From: Aselliscus stoliczkanus
Taxonomy: Eukaryota; Chordata; Mammalia; Chiroptera; Hipposideridae
Length of the DNA: 64,000 nucleotides
Direction: 5' to 3'
Assembly (NCBI GenBank): GCA_033961575.1
Contig: CM066736.1
Span: 87,837,352 to 87,901,351, forward strand
Positions 1 to 10,995 of this stretch are shown piece after piece (position 1 is the stretch's first letter; every line of letters begins with the position of its first letter). The notes beneath the pieces were generated by a model. It was given only the letters and a program-made list of their open reading frames with translations, did no database searches and was not told where the DNA came from. The position numbers and the translations under genes are program-made.

Positions 1-47
1 GGCACCACCCCACACGAGGCAGTCCTGAAAGCCAGGAGCATGGGCAA

Positions 48-215
48 TATGCAAGGATTCTGGAACCAGCCTGTCTGGGTTTGAACCAGATCTCTGCCAC
101 TTGGTTGGCTTTCCTAACCTGGGCAAACTATTTCCCCATGCTGTGCTTCGGTTCCTCATTGGCATAAGAATGTCAGCACCTCCCCATAGGGCAGCGTGAG
201 GATTAAAGGAGTGAG
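48..215 (-). repeat. MIR SINE fragment
   Basis: The plus strand reads like the reverse complement of the MIR core and tail: a 'tttgaaccagatctctgcca' block, a gene-like 'cctgggcaaactatttcccc' block, then 'gtgaggattaaaggagtgag'. These are the usual landmarks of this ancient mammalian tRNA-derived SINE. It is diverged and has no visible target-site duplication. Confidence 0.6.
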
Positions 216-1184
216 AACACACGGAAAAAGTGATCAGACCAGTGCCTCTCTACCTCCTGATGGTGGCATATTCAGTCAGGTACTAAACATCTTAAGACTT
301 TCCACCACTTTCCTCCCTGATCTCTCTGCTCTAGACAGATTCACTCCTGCAGCCTTGGAGCAAGGCCACCTATATGTGCCAGTGCCACCCCTCCCCTCCT
401 GGGATCTGGGATCCAAGCCAGGCACCTGACCCTCCCTGGGCCTTAGTACCCAATCGGTACTGGCTTGAGACAGTACCTTTGCCCATCTGCCACCTCCCAC
501 CTGCCTGGGTGCTCAGGCCTGTGGCCCCCAGGCCAGAGCCCACACAGGGGATGGACATGGTGGTGGGAACAGCTCAGAGTAGCCTGAGAATTCCCCAGGG
601 GCAGGGCCCATCTCTGCTTCTCCTGCCTTCCCTACACCTTCCACATTATTTATTTAATAAATGTGTTTTGATGTCCCCCCATGTGCTAGAACCAGGAGGG
701 CTTGGCATGCGCGGGGCCACCTGTCCAGAACCCAGCATTAGGTCACAGGGTGAACTGCAGCCCCACCCACAATGCTGCACCCCAGAGCCTTTTAGGTCTG
801 TCCACCTCCAAGCAAAGAGTGGCTGCAACAGCTGGGAGTCCCAGAGTGGGGGAGGGTTCCTGACACCTGGGCTGGGATGCTGAGGGGACGCTGCCCTATA
901 CAGAGCCCTCTTCCGAACCCCTAGTCCTGGCCTCTGTCTGTCTCTGTCGGAGGCGGAAGCAGGGGGACACAGAAGGTCAGGGGAGGCAAGAGACGGACAG
1001 AAGGAGCAAGACAGAGAAAGGAGGGCAGAGGGAACAGGAGGGAAGACAGAAGAAAGCAAGGAGCCCCCAGTGAGGGAAAGACCTGGCGTGAGTGATAGAA
1101 GTGGAAGAGGAGGCGGCAGCCGGGCCTCACAGCCCAGGACCCGGGTCCAGGTGAGAAGTGGAGCAGGCTGGATGGGCGGCCTAC

Positions 1185-1315
1185 GCCACCCTCCTCCTCC
1201 TCCTCCAGCCTTGGGGCCAGGCCTAGGGCTATTTTTAGCCGGAACTGAATTTAGCTGTTCCCTCGGAAATTCCTCGCCCTCCCTAGGCTACGCCCCCGCT
1301 GGCCTTGGGGAGAAG
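1185..1315. promoter_or_regulatory. Candidate muscle/SRF-MEF2 type intronic element
   Basis: A perfect MEF2 consensus, CTATTTTTAG, sits at 1229-1238. It is followed by an AT-rich block and GGAAATTCC-like sequence at about 1264-1273, and preceded by a run of CCTCCTCCTCC. The block is not recognisable as a repeat and stands out in composition from its surroundings. A role as an ARHGEF17 enhancer is inference only. Confidence 0.3.
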
Positions 1316-2509
1316 CCTGGAAGCTCTCTGGTCCAAGCGGGAGGGGAGAGGAGGGCCCAGGAGTAGCAAGGAGCTAGAGGAGGACTTAGGAATCTGATGC
1401 GGATACTGAGGCTCAGATCAGGCCCCACGTAAGAGTTACTCCTCTCCCTACGGCCCCTTCCCTGTTTTCCAGGATGGCCTCCTGGGCTGCAGGGACCCAG
1501 AATAGCACTTATCTCAGGGTCTAAGGTACAAGTATCACGAGGATACTTTGTGTTGAAATACAGGACCCGCTGCTAGCAAGACCGCCTGCCCACCTACCTA
1601 CCAGTCACTCCACCCCCAGCTCCCGAGAGCCTGTGTAGTCCAGAGCGCTCCTGGGCTCGGCCACATCTGGGATTCCCACTTCACAGGTGGGGAGACTGAA
1701 GCCCAAAAACTTAGGTCATAGCCAGTGTGGACGAAAACGGGGTTCTAGGGAAAGTAACTTCACAGGGTGACCTGATCACAAATTCTGAGCCGGGCAGGCA
1801 GGCAGGCGTGTCCCAGGCCTATCACTTCTGTAGTGAAAGGTTTTTAAGCCAGCCCTGTTCACTGTTCTTGTGTATCTAGGTTAACACACTTTTGAAATGT
1901 CAGTAGTAACACCCCTGGAAGGCATAACCACCCTCAAGAGGGCACATAATCTGAACTATCCTGTAATCCAATCCCTCCTTCATTTCAAATGCATAAAAGA
2001 AAGAGCAAAACTGTCCTTCTCCAGAGCATTTGTGATCTTGCTCCCCGGTGTATGTCCCCAGTTTGGCTCAAGTCAACGCTTATAGAAATTCTCTACAGGT
2101 TTGGGTGTTTCTGACGGTGACATCAGAAAGGGATGCTGATGTCTGTCTCTGATATGCTCCCTACCCGGGCTGCTCCCAGGAGGGCTGCACTGGGGGTGTA
2201 GCCGTGGGACCTCTGCTCTTCTGGGCAACTGACCCTGTGGAGATGCAGGGCGCTTCCACGGGTGCAGAAGGGACTGAAGTTATAAGAAGCATGTAGGGTA
2301 CAGGGGCAGGGGCCTGAGCTGGCGCAGCCCCCTCACCCTTCCAGAGGTGCAGGGGGATGACTCAGATGGCCCTGCACCCTGTCCCAATGTCTTCTTCTCT
2401 AACTCAGATAAGGTAGGCGGGCCCCACACCCCTCCCCCAGTTTCTGATAGGGCCCCTGAGCCTAACTGTAAACCATCAGGTTTTACTTCCAAATGATCTC
2501 CCCAGTAAG

Positions 2510-2900
2510 TCCTTTCTCTCCATCCCCATAACCCTCACATCACCCGTTCCCTTCAGCTCAGGCTTCTCTGCTCCCTTCAGTCCAGTCACCACCCACAACC
2601 AGAAGATCCTTACCAGTGTGCCCATCTGGCGTTGCTCCTCCTGAGCTCCTAACCTTCCATGGTTCCCTACTGCCTACAGGACAAAGCCCAGGCCACTGGC
2701 ACTCGAGGCCTTCAACCTGGCTGCCACACACACAGCCTCCCCATGTGTGCTCTGGTTAGAGGCCGCCCTGCTCTCTTGACATATGCTGAGGCTTCTCTTT
2801 CCTGCCTGGCTCGGCCCAGTTCCCTAAAATGCCAAGTGACCCACATCGCCTCCCTTCTCAAGAACTCCCAGTGGCCCTGTAGATCCACAGTCTACATGTG
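2510..2900 (-). repeat. L2-like LINE relic (weak)
   Basis: The stretch contains phrases typical of antisense L2 3' ends, such as 'ggttccctactgcctacagg' followed by 'caaagcccaggccactggc' and 'cttctcaagaactcccagtg'. It is old and diverged, and boundaries are approximate. Nothing else is seen between about 216 and 2500 apart from unique intron sequence. Confidence 0.4.
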
Positions 2901-3749
2901 GGGCCGGAGCAGCGGTGAGGTGCTAGGGGCAGACTGCTGCGTGGCCTTGGGCAAGACCCCTCCTCTCACTGAGCCTCAGCTGCCTCTCTGCATAATGCAG
3001 GGTGAGGGGTGGTTAGAAGACACAGCCTGTTTATAAGGGTCTTTCAGTGTGGACTACCCTGGCATTCCAGGCCCCGCCCCTCTTCTGCCTCCTGCTCCTG
3101 GTCTGCCAAGAAGTTGGAGGTCTCATCACCAGGCCCTACCTCAGAGGACAGCGAGGGACCAGGAGTGAGACCTCGGTGACAGAGGCAGCCAAGAACATGT
3201 GGAGTCAGTAGGATTTGGGGGTGGGGGGAGGTGGGTCCCTTCCCGTGGTTCCGCCCCCTCCCTTCCACATCTGCTCCTTGACCTGCAGTGCCCCATCCTG
3301 GGAAAGGACTGGATGTTTGTCCAAGGGGGTTGGGGGGAGGGGTCTCAGCAGTCCCCGGAGGCCAGGCTTTGGGGCTGGCTGGCAGCCAGGATCCTGGGCG
3401 CCTCTCCCTCCTGCTCCACGCTGCTAGGGAGCAGGGCCTGCTCACCCCTTGGGAACCAATAAACAGGAAACAGATACCAACCTGGCTTGCTCCCTCAGCC
3501 TGGCCCCCTCTTCACACTCCCCCTACTGCCTTCCCCCTGGCCCAGGACCTGCCCCGCCTCTCCTCAGCCACAGAATCTCAGAATTAAGAAGTAATGTCTC
3601 AAATGCACAAACAAAATCGAGCAAAGAGGTATGACTCCCGGAAAAAAAAACTCAAGACTCCATCTTGAAACCATGAGATCCTACACTCTGAACTGGCGAT
3701 TACAAAAGCACATACTTTAAAGTGGCCGTGTTTCTGAGACCTTCTAGGC

Positions 3750-3910
3750 CTGGGGTCATGGAACGAGGCCTCCACAAGCATTGTCTCATTGGCCCTCACA
3801 ATAACTCCTTAAAGTCCCTATGCTACAGAGCAGGAAACAGAGAGGCTCAGAGCTGAGGTGCAGTGACTTGTTAGATATCACTGAGCGACTGAGACAGAGT
3901 CACATCTGAG
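3750..3910 (+). repeat. MIR-like fragment
   Basis: It shows the MIR order 'cattggccctcacaataact', then 'cagagcaggaaacagagagg' and 'gtgacttgttagatatcact'. It is short and diverged. Confidence 0.45.
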
Positions 3911-4324
3911 ATGTTACCGCTGATCAGTCTGACCCCAAAGCCCACTGGCACACCTCAGACTCCCTGCCTTGGAGGAGGCTGAGCCTGCTTCACAGCCTGG
4001 TTCCAAAGGCTCTGGGGCTCTGACACAGGAGGGCTTCAGCTCTGCTGGGCCTCCCAGGCTGGGGCTGCTTGTGACAAACGGAGAGGGAAACTGGAGAGAA
4101 AAGCAAGGACAGAGGACGCATGGCTGTCCACCCAGCTGCCCAGTCCCTCTCCCTCTGCCCAAAAGTTCAGGATGCTGGGCCACCGAGCCTGCCCAGGTAT
4201 AGCCAGGACCCCACCTGCCCCCCTGTCCAGAGCTTTGACCTCTGCTTCAAGGTCGGAAAGAGCATCTTAGAGTCAATGTCTCTCAGAATCTTAGAATCCT
4301 AACATCTTAGCCTCTCAGTCACGA

Positions 4325-4500
4325 GGCGAGGAACTAACATCTTGAGCACTTACTATGTTGCCAAGACCTCGTGGCATTATTTCATTTAATCTTACAATAA
4401 TCTTTGGTGGAGTGAGGAGATACTGCACCATTTTGTGGACTCAGAGAAGTCTGTAAATGCTTGCCCAGGGTCCTGAAGCTAGCCTTGGGGCAGAAGGATC
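4325..4500 (+). repeat. MIR SINE fragment
   Basis: The block reads 'gagcacttactatgttgcca', then 'atttcatttaatcttacaat', then 'cattttgtggactcagagaa', then 'tgcttgcccagggtcctgaa', which is the MIR core in order on the plus strand. It is diverged, with no target-site duplication. Confidence 0.65.
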
Positions 4501-5211
4501 TGGACCATGCTCCTTACTCTCCATGTGGCACCTCCTGGGCATGAAGGGACCTGACAGATTCTCTGGTCCAACAGCACTAGGGTCACCAATCCTAGATAAC
4601 CCCATGGCTACTGGAAGGCGGTGGTCATGGACCCCATTCTGGGGACTCAGGTACCCTGGCTCCTGGCACAAGGGGACGGGGTGGGGGGGCTCCTCTCCAT
4701 CTGCCCCTGAGGTCCGCCTGGGACAGCCGGAAGAGACTACTGCTACCCGCTCTGTAGACCCCCACCTTCCCTCTTTACCTTGGCTCTAAACTCTCCTGCC
4801 AACTGCTCTTCTTGGTAGCTGATTCACCCCAATTTTTAGTCAGCAAACCCAGGGCCAGCCACCCCTAGAAAACAAGCCTGTCTATCTGGGACCCATTGGC
4901 TCGTCTGACCTTCTATCAGGCCAGTGCTCAGCCACCATCTGGACCCCACCAACCTCAGGGGGCTAGGACCCTTGCTGAAAGCTTCTGGCAAGCAGGGATC
5001 TCATGTCTAAGCTTTCCCTGTGTGTCCCCACTGCCCAGCAAAGGGCTCAGCCACTTGGCTGTTGAATGAATGATGAACGGCCAATGAATCATGGAAAGAA
5101 ATGAATGCAGGATAAATGCTGTGGGCTTGAATTCACAGGCTCAGCCCAGCGACCGGCACCTGCCAGGAACCCTGGATCTCAGAGGCCGACAGCCCAGCCC
5201 CTCAGCCCATC

Positions 5212-5688
5212 TGTGGCAGACAGAACAACACTAGCCTCCAAAGATGTCCTAATCCCCGGAACCTGTGAATTTGTTACCTTACATGGCCAAAAGGGCTTTG
5301 CAGATGTGACTAAGGATTTTGAGATGGGAAGGTTATCTTGGATGATCCAGGTGGGCCCAAAATAACTACAAGGACCCTTATAAGAGGGAGGTGGAAGGTT
5401 TGGTACAGGGTGAGAGAGAGAGTTGAATATGCTATGCTGCTGGCTTTAAAGATGGAGGACGGGGACACGAACCAAGAAGTACCAGCGGCCACCAGAAGTC
5501 AGAAAAGGCAGGGAAAACTAACTGGTTTTCCCCTAAAGCTTCCAGAAGGAATGCAGTCCTGTTCGCACCTTAATTTTAGCTGGTGAAACCCATTTCTAAC
5601 CTCCAGAACTGTAAGACAAAACATTTGTATTGTTTTAAGCCACTAAACGTGCAGTAATTTGCTACAGTAGCAATAGGAAACTAATACA
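5212..5688 (+). repeat. MLT1-type solo LTR (ERVL-MaLR relic)
   Basis: About 477 bases begin with TG and end with CA and carry the well-known MLT1 landmarks in order: 'atgtcctaatccccggaacc', 'ttacatggccaaaagggctt', 'ttgagatgggaaggttatct', 'gatccaggtgggcccaaaat', 'ccttataagagggaggtgga', 'tgctggctttaaagatggag' and 'cctccagaactgtaagacaa'. It is non-coding, with no internal retroviral genes on either side, so it is a solo LTR left by recombination. The family name is from memory of the consensus; the subfamily is not assigned. Confidence 0.85.
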
Positions 5689-5699
5689 CCACCCATCTG

Positions 5700-7136
5700 C
5701 CAGGCTAAACCCTGGAATCAGGCTCATGGCTCTCTGACCTCAGGTACCTCTGTGAACTCCCCTCGCACTCTCTCCCTGCCCAGGGAGAGTCTCAGAGGCC
5801 TGTGCCTTTCCCAAGCCCCAGAGGAAGTTTTAACATACCGACAACAGCAGCATCACCACTTTTGGGGACAGGCTCCAGAGTGAGCCCAACCTGCCACAAG
5901 TGTGGGGAGAGGCCTCGGCGTCTGTGTATGTGTGTTGGTGTGTGTGTGTGGTGGTGGTGGCGGGGGCAGCTAGAGCAGCAGCTAGTGGTAGAGGCAAGTG
6001 CCCTGGGAGCCAGACAGCTCTGAGAGATTTTATCCTGGTGCCCAAGAGCATGGAATCTGTGGCTCTGGGACAAGGGACTTATTTAAGGCCACACAGCAGG
6101 AAAAGGGGAGAGGCTAAGGCTGGAACCCAGGTCTCCTGACTCGAGTGCAGACCTCCGTGTGCTACACCAGGTCATCCCTGGTTACCCCACAGCTACTGGA
6201 GGGGGTCCATGGACACTCCTCTGGGAGCTCAGACACCCTGGCTGGGGCCTAGGCCCCTGCGTGCCATGGGCTGGAGCTTAGGGCCCAGCAACCTGGCAGT
6301 TTTCCTCTGCCTCTGTCCACCCCTGGAATGCCCCAGAGGCCTGGGGGTGGGAGTGGAGGGAAGGCGAGGGGGGAGCACTCCCATGGGGGTGGGGAACATA
6401 GACTTTTGAATAAACTCCTACTTCCCAGGGGACCCAGGGCCCCTGTTTCAGGGCCTGCCAGCAAGGCGCCAGGCTGCCTGGGCACACTTCCCAATAAGTA
6501 TGCGAGCCTTTCTGGGAAACATGGGCTCTCTCTTCCCCCACCCTACCACCACCATCCTGCCAACACTGCTCAGTAGGAACTCTGTGGGGCTGGTGTACGC
6601 CCTGGGTGTCAGGACACCTGGGACCACATCCCATACTTGAGCCACAGGGCTTTGGGCAACCTCTGCCCACTTGGACCCTGCTTCTTCATATGTATATTGG
6701 GGCCATGGCAATGCCCACCCAACTGGAGGACCGGGTGGGAGGAACAGGGCTACCTTGGGGTGGCGTGAGCTCTCTGTCCCAGGAGACACGCAAGCTGGAG
6801 CAAAGGGGTGTCACAGTGCTTGTGGAGGAGACACCAGCGGGATATGGCACTGCTGCCATCCTCACTGGGGACCTGTGGCAGCACCACCCTCCTAGCGTTT
6901 GAGCCAAGCCAGCGTACGTCTGCAGGGGAGGCCAGCGCAGCCTACAGCCCCGATTTACCTGGGGGCTTTGTCAGTCTCCACCTCCCACCCTAAGCGACCC
7001 CTCACACACTGCCCAGGCACAGGAGCTGCAGGTGCTACATGTTCACCTGAAATGCTAGAGTCTAGGCCCTTGAAAAGACCTCTGGGCCGCAGCAGAAACC
7101 ATCACCCGACCACTTCTGTCCCAGCCCAAGCACTAC
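5700..7136. other. Unique ARHGEF17 intron sequence
   Basis: I see no gene. There is a short impure TG repeat at about 5926-5950 followed by a GTGGTGGTGG run. A MIR-like patch lies at about 6040-6165 ('ttatttaaggccacacagca'). The rest is ordinary GC-rich intron sequence. Confidence 0.5.
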
Positions 7137-7144
7137 CAGCTCTT

Positions 7145-7253
7145 TTTTTTTTTTTTTTGAGGGCAGTGTCACTGGCCCTCATATGTAGGACCGAACCGGG
7201 GCCGCTGGCTTCCTAAGCCAGCGCTTAACCACCGCGCCACTCGGCCGGCCCAT
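7145..7253 (-). mobile_element. Short tRNA-derived SINE, head type A (Rhin-1-like)
   Basis: Read on the minus strand it opens with GGCCGGCCGAGTGGCGCGGT and carries a pol III A-box region (GTGGCGCGGTGGTTAAG), an imperfect B box (CCGGTTCGGTCC), and a short end 'agtgacactgccctc' followed by poly(A). The target-site duplication CAGCTCTT is at 7137-7144 and 7254-7261. It is a head-only form without AATAAA. The rhinolophoid-bat assignment is from memory of Rhin-1 type SINEs. Confidence 0.9.
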
Positions 7254-7261
7254 CAGCTCTT

Positions 7262-7915
7262 GCCCAGAGTATTCCAGCGGCCTCCATGCTTCCACCTTGG
7301 ACCTCTGCAATCTACCCCCACAGAGCAACCAGAGCAGACCTATGAAAGCCTAAGTCAGATCAGGTCACTGCTCTACTCAGAACCTTCCAACCATGCCTGT
7401 CCCATCTTACGTCAAGTAAATACCAAGGACCTCTTATTGGCCTGTGTGATCTGCCTTCTCTGGCCCCAACCATTTCCATCCTCCCTTACTTCTCTGACCT
7501 CATCTCCTACTTTGCTCCATCCACACAGTCCTCTTGACAATTTCCCAAACACACTTGTACCTCAGGGCCTTTGCACCTTCTGTTCTCTGCCCAGAATGTA
7601 CTACCCCCCACCCCTAGACAGTTACCTGGCTTGCTCCCTCACTTCCTCCAGGCTTCTGTGCTTACAGGGGAGACCTCTTCACAGACTTCCCGACCTAAAA
7701 TAGTAACCCTTCCCTGTCATTCTCTGTTCCCTTATCTTTTGCTCCCCAGCCCCTACGTCTCTTTGACTCATAATGTATCCATTTACAGACAGGTCTCCTC
7801 ACTAGTCTGGAAGCTCCATGAGGCCAGGATTTTGTTTCGTTTGCTGCTGTATTCCCAGGCCCTAGAAGAGAGCCTGACAAGTCTAGGGGCTCAGTATCTG
7901 TTAAATAGATGAATG
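7262..7915 (-). repeat. L2 LINE 3' region (antisense)
   Basis: About 650 bases show the classical antisense L2 landmarks: 'aaaggccttt'-type phrases such as 'cctcagggcctttgcacctt', 'ctctgcccagaatgtactac', 'tggcttgctccctcacttcc', 'ttacagacaggtctcctcac', 'tggaagctccatgaggccag', and a terminal 'ctgttaaatagatgaatg'. It is one of the longest L2 relics in the window and is interrupted on its left edge by the type A SINE. Confidence 0.8.
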
Positions 7916-8523
7916 CACTGCCTTACCAACGGTCACCAAAGTCTCCGAAACAAACTCCGACTGCCCACAATCTGCCATGTGCTTTCCCATCTCCTAGCCT
8001 CTGCTCATGTTGTGCTCTCCTGCTTGAATCCCTCCCTCTCTTACGTTTCCAAGGCCAAGTTCCAGGCAGAGCCTCCTCCAGGAAGCCCGCTGCCAGCCAG
8101 GGGGCCAGTCCCAGCCCCTTGGGTTTGCTTCTAGATTCTAAAAGCTCTGAGTGTTTTGGCTCCCCAGTAAGCCTGGGGGTGCCTCCCCCAGCTGTGGGGC
8201 GGCAAGTGTAGCCTGAGAGATCATAGATAGGAGAGAGGGAAGCAGGAGGGGCAAGTCCCTGGCCTGGGAGGGGGGTTGGTGACAGGGTTAGCAGCAACCT
8301 GCCAGCCTCCCAAATGAAGCTCGTCCTGGAAATGTGGGGCTGGAAAATATGTCAGACTCAACTCTGGTCCACCCTCCAACTCTGCCTAGGGAGGGGGTCC
8401 CATTCCTGGGCCATACTCCCCCCACTAGCCCAAGGCCCTTAGGAAGGAAAGGGGGCAGGGAATACATGGAGGGAAGGGACAGCCCTCTGCCTGCCCTCCC
8501 CCTTCCCACCCTCCTCCTGCTGG

Positions 8524-8650
8524 GTGAAAAGACATTTAATTATAGATATTTGGTACGGCTCAGAATTCCAAATGTCCTAATCGCCTCCCCTCCCGGAACC
8601 AGTTTCCATGGGAAAATCATAGCAAAGAGCCAAGGAGTGAAAGGAGAACC
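8524..8650. promoter_or_regulatory. Candidate conserved non-coding element
   Basis: The AT-rich island in GC-rich intron contains a homeodomain-type TTTAATTATAG at about 8535-8546, an AATTCC/TTCC block, and a near-palindrome TTTCCATGGGAAAA at 8603-8616. It matches no repeat I know. The regulatory reading is inference, and conservation cannot be measured here. Confidence 0.3.
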
Positions 8651-10280
8651 CTCCCCCCCATAGGTTCCCTGCCAAGGGGAGACAAGAAAGAAAAAAGGTG
8701 ACAAGAGCTGCAGCCCAGTCCTTCCAATGCAAAGCAGGGAGCTGGCTGGGCAAGCTGGGGGAATGGGGGCCGTGTCTGCTGGCACAGGGGTTGGGGGGCA
8801 AGGCCAGGGTCCTGGTGCCTGAACCTGGCTCTGCCCTGCCTTACTGTGTGACCTCAGACTCAGCACTGTCCTTTCTGAGTCTCAAAGTTTTTCCCACCCC
8901 AACCCCAGGCCCCAGTGAATTAAATAACCGCCACAAAAGTATTCAGGCTGTTAGGGGTGTGCAGGTGATGCCTCCATCTGCCCCTCAGCTCTGTCTCTCT
9001 ACTCAGATAGCAGGCCAATCCCACCGAGAAACAGAGACCCATTGGGCCCCTTTGCCTCTAAGTCACAGATGTCCTAGGACACAGTGGGAATCTAACAGTC
9101 TGCAATTCTAAGAATTCGGCACTCAGATTCCTACAGTGTTCACATTCGAAGAATGAAACATTCAGAGTATGTGGCATATAGAAAGCACTTAATAAATAAA
9201 TGTTTGCCACGGTTACTGCTATTCCAATATGCTTAAGTTCTGTGAGTCCATCCATCTGATTCTGAGACACAAGTCACTTCCTGTTTCTGTGCTGTGGTTG
9301 TCACATCTGTCAAATGGGTGCCAGTATCTGAGGGCATCAGGTTGGACCATCAGCCTGTGTTTTAAGGCTAGGATGGGGGAAGCCCTGGAGAGAAAAGTCA
9401 GCAGCCAGGCTATTGTGGGCCCAAGTGGAAGCGCCAAGAGGCGTGGGAGGGGCAGCGCAGGGAGAGGCTCACAGCTTTGCCTCCTCCTTGCAGTAAGTAC
9501 GCAAGCAGGTATCCACAGAATAAAGCCACCATTAGTTATCCCATTCCCTGGACTCTGAGTTCCTTACAGCTGTTGCGTAGACTGCCTTTCTCTTCCTTCC
9601 AGCCACACCCCAACTCCTCCTGTTTTCCGTAACCACCCTGCAGGCTGAGTCCTTCCTGTAAAGCCTTAAAGACCAGTCTAACCTCCCACTGTACAGATGG
9701 TAAAACTGAGGCTCAAGATGACTCTGCCCACATCTCAGAGTGGGTCAGGGGCTGAGCCAGGCCTGATACCCAGGCCTCCTGCTCCCAGTAATGGGGATAA
9801 CACCATGCGGAGGGCAAACAGGGACTTGGCTGACAGAGACCTGACTTTGAGGGACTCCTCGCAGCCTGGGGTCGGGTCAGGGGTCCCTTCTGCCCTCAGG
9901 GCTGCTCCTGGCTGGGTTCACACTGGTTTCTGCCCCATCAGCAAAGTATGACAGCCTCTTCTCGTCCCTTCTCATTCTGTAGCCCACACCACACCATCTC
10001 CACCCACAGCCTAAGGAGCGTGACTGGAGCCCCAGCCTGAAACAAGGGAACATTGTCTTCTCCATGGAGCCCAGTAGGAGAGGGTAGACAACTGCTCCCC
10101 ATCGTCCTGGAGCCAGAAAGAAGGGGACAGCAAGAGGAATTCAGGCTAGCAGGGGGGAGAACTTCCAGGCTTTATAATGGGGTAGGGAATTAGGGGATGG
10201 TGAATCTCTTTTGAGCCGATTCAAGTCTACCATTTTATACAGAGGCAGGGAGGGGGCAGGGACCAGCCCTGTGCTCAGAA
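8650..10280. other. Unique intron with small L2/MIR relics
   Basis: I see no gene. A MIR-like phrase is at about 8830-8890, a L2-tail-like 'cttaataaataaatgtttgc' at about 9189-9210, and a MIR-like block at about 9690-9790 ('gtacagatggtaaaactgag'). The remainder is unassigned single-copy sequence. Confidence 0.45.
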
Positions 10281-10281
10281 A

Positions 10282-10295
10282 CCAGTAGGGGGCAG
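10282..10295 (+). promoter_or_regulatory. Candidate CTCF site
   Basis: CCAGTAGGGGGCAG is an exact match to the CTCF core CCASYAGRKGGCRS as remembered. It lies in ARHGEF17 intron 1, about 5.2 kb downstream of the start codon. Only the motif is seen; occupancy is unknown. Confidence 0.55.
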
Positions 10296-10374
10296 GGAGG
10301 AGGGGCCAGGCTAGTCACAAGGAGCAGCTGAGGCAGTAGAGCCTGTTTTTTTCCCCTTCTCTCCTGCCCCCAGA

Positions 10375-10530
10375 GAGATAGTGATTACACCAGCCAGTTA
10401 CCATGCAAGAGCCTTCTAGGCAGATGCCATTACCCCCATTTTATAGATGGGGAAAGGTGAGGTGTATGTAGAGCAGGGATGTGGCTGATCCTAGGCCACA
10501 CGAGGGTCTGGAGCTGAGACTCAAACCCTG
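10375..10530 (+). repeat. MIR SINE fragment
   Basis: The MIR core order is visible: 'ccattacccccattttatag', then 'atggggaaaggtgaggtgta', then 'gctgagactcaaaccctgct'. It is diverged. Confidence 0.5.
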
Positions 10531-10834
10531 CTAGGCTATCCTAGACTCACTAGTTCTCTCCCCTAAGGAGAAGGACTCCAAGCTGGGTCTGGAAAGGCAG
10601 GAGGACTGGAGTGAGCCTCCTGTGTTATGGGCAGACTTGTCCCACCTCATAGTCCCCGGGGGTCTTCTCCCTAAGGTCAGGAGGGGCAGGGGGAGAAGGT
10701 GATGGGAGGTAGACCAGGAGCCAATTCTGCAAAACTTCCCACCTCCTCACTGGGTCTCAGTGCTTCTTCTTAGGAGCAGCCCCCCCTCCGTGGTCTCCCC
10801 GAGTCCCTTGGTTCACCCGTGCCCTCTCCCCTAA

Positions 10835-10990
10835 TTTAGCCTTTAAGGCTCCCAGAGGAGATAATTATATGGGGAAGGCAGCTGAGGAAGAACCCCTGGC
10901 AGGAGCTGGCTCTGCTCTCACCCTCCCCCACCTCCACCTCCATGTTCCAAAAACAACAGTCACTGGCGTTCGGGACACCTGAGCTGCCCT
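10835..10990. promoter_or_regulatory. Candidate conserved intronic element
   Basis: It contains 'ctaatttagcctttaaggct' and 'gagataattatatggggaag', then a C-rich run and 'tgttccaaaaacaacagtca'. AT-rich homeodomain/MADS-like blocks in GC-rich surroundings, not matching a known repeat, suggest constraint. This is a weak inference. Confidence 0.25.
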
Positions 10991-10995
10991 ACCAG

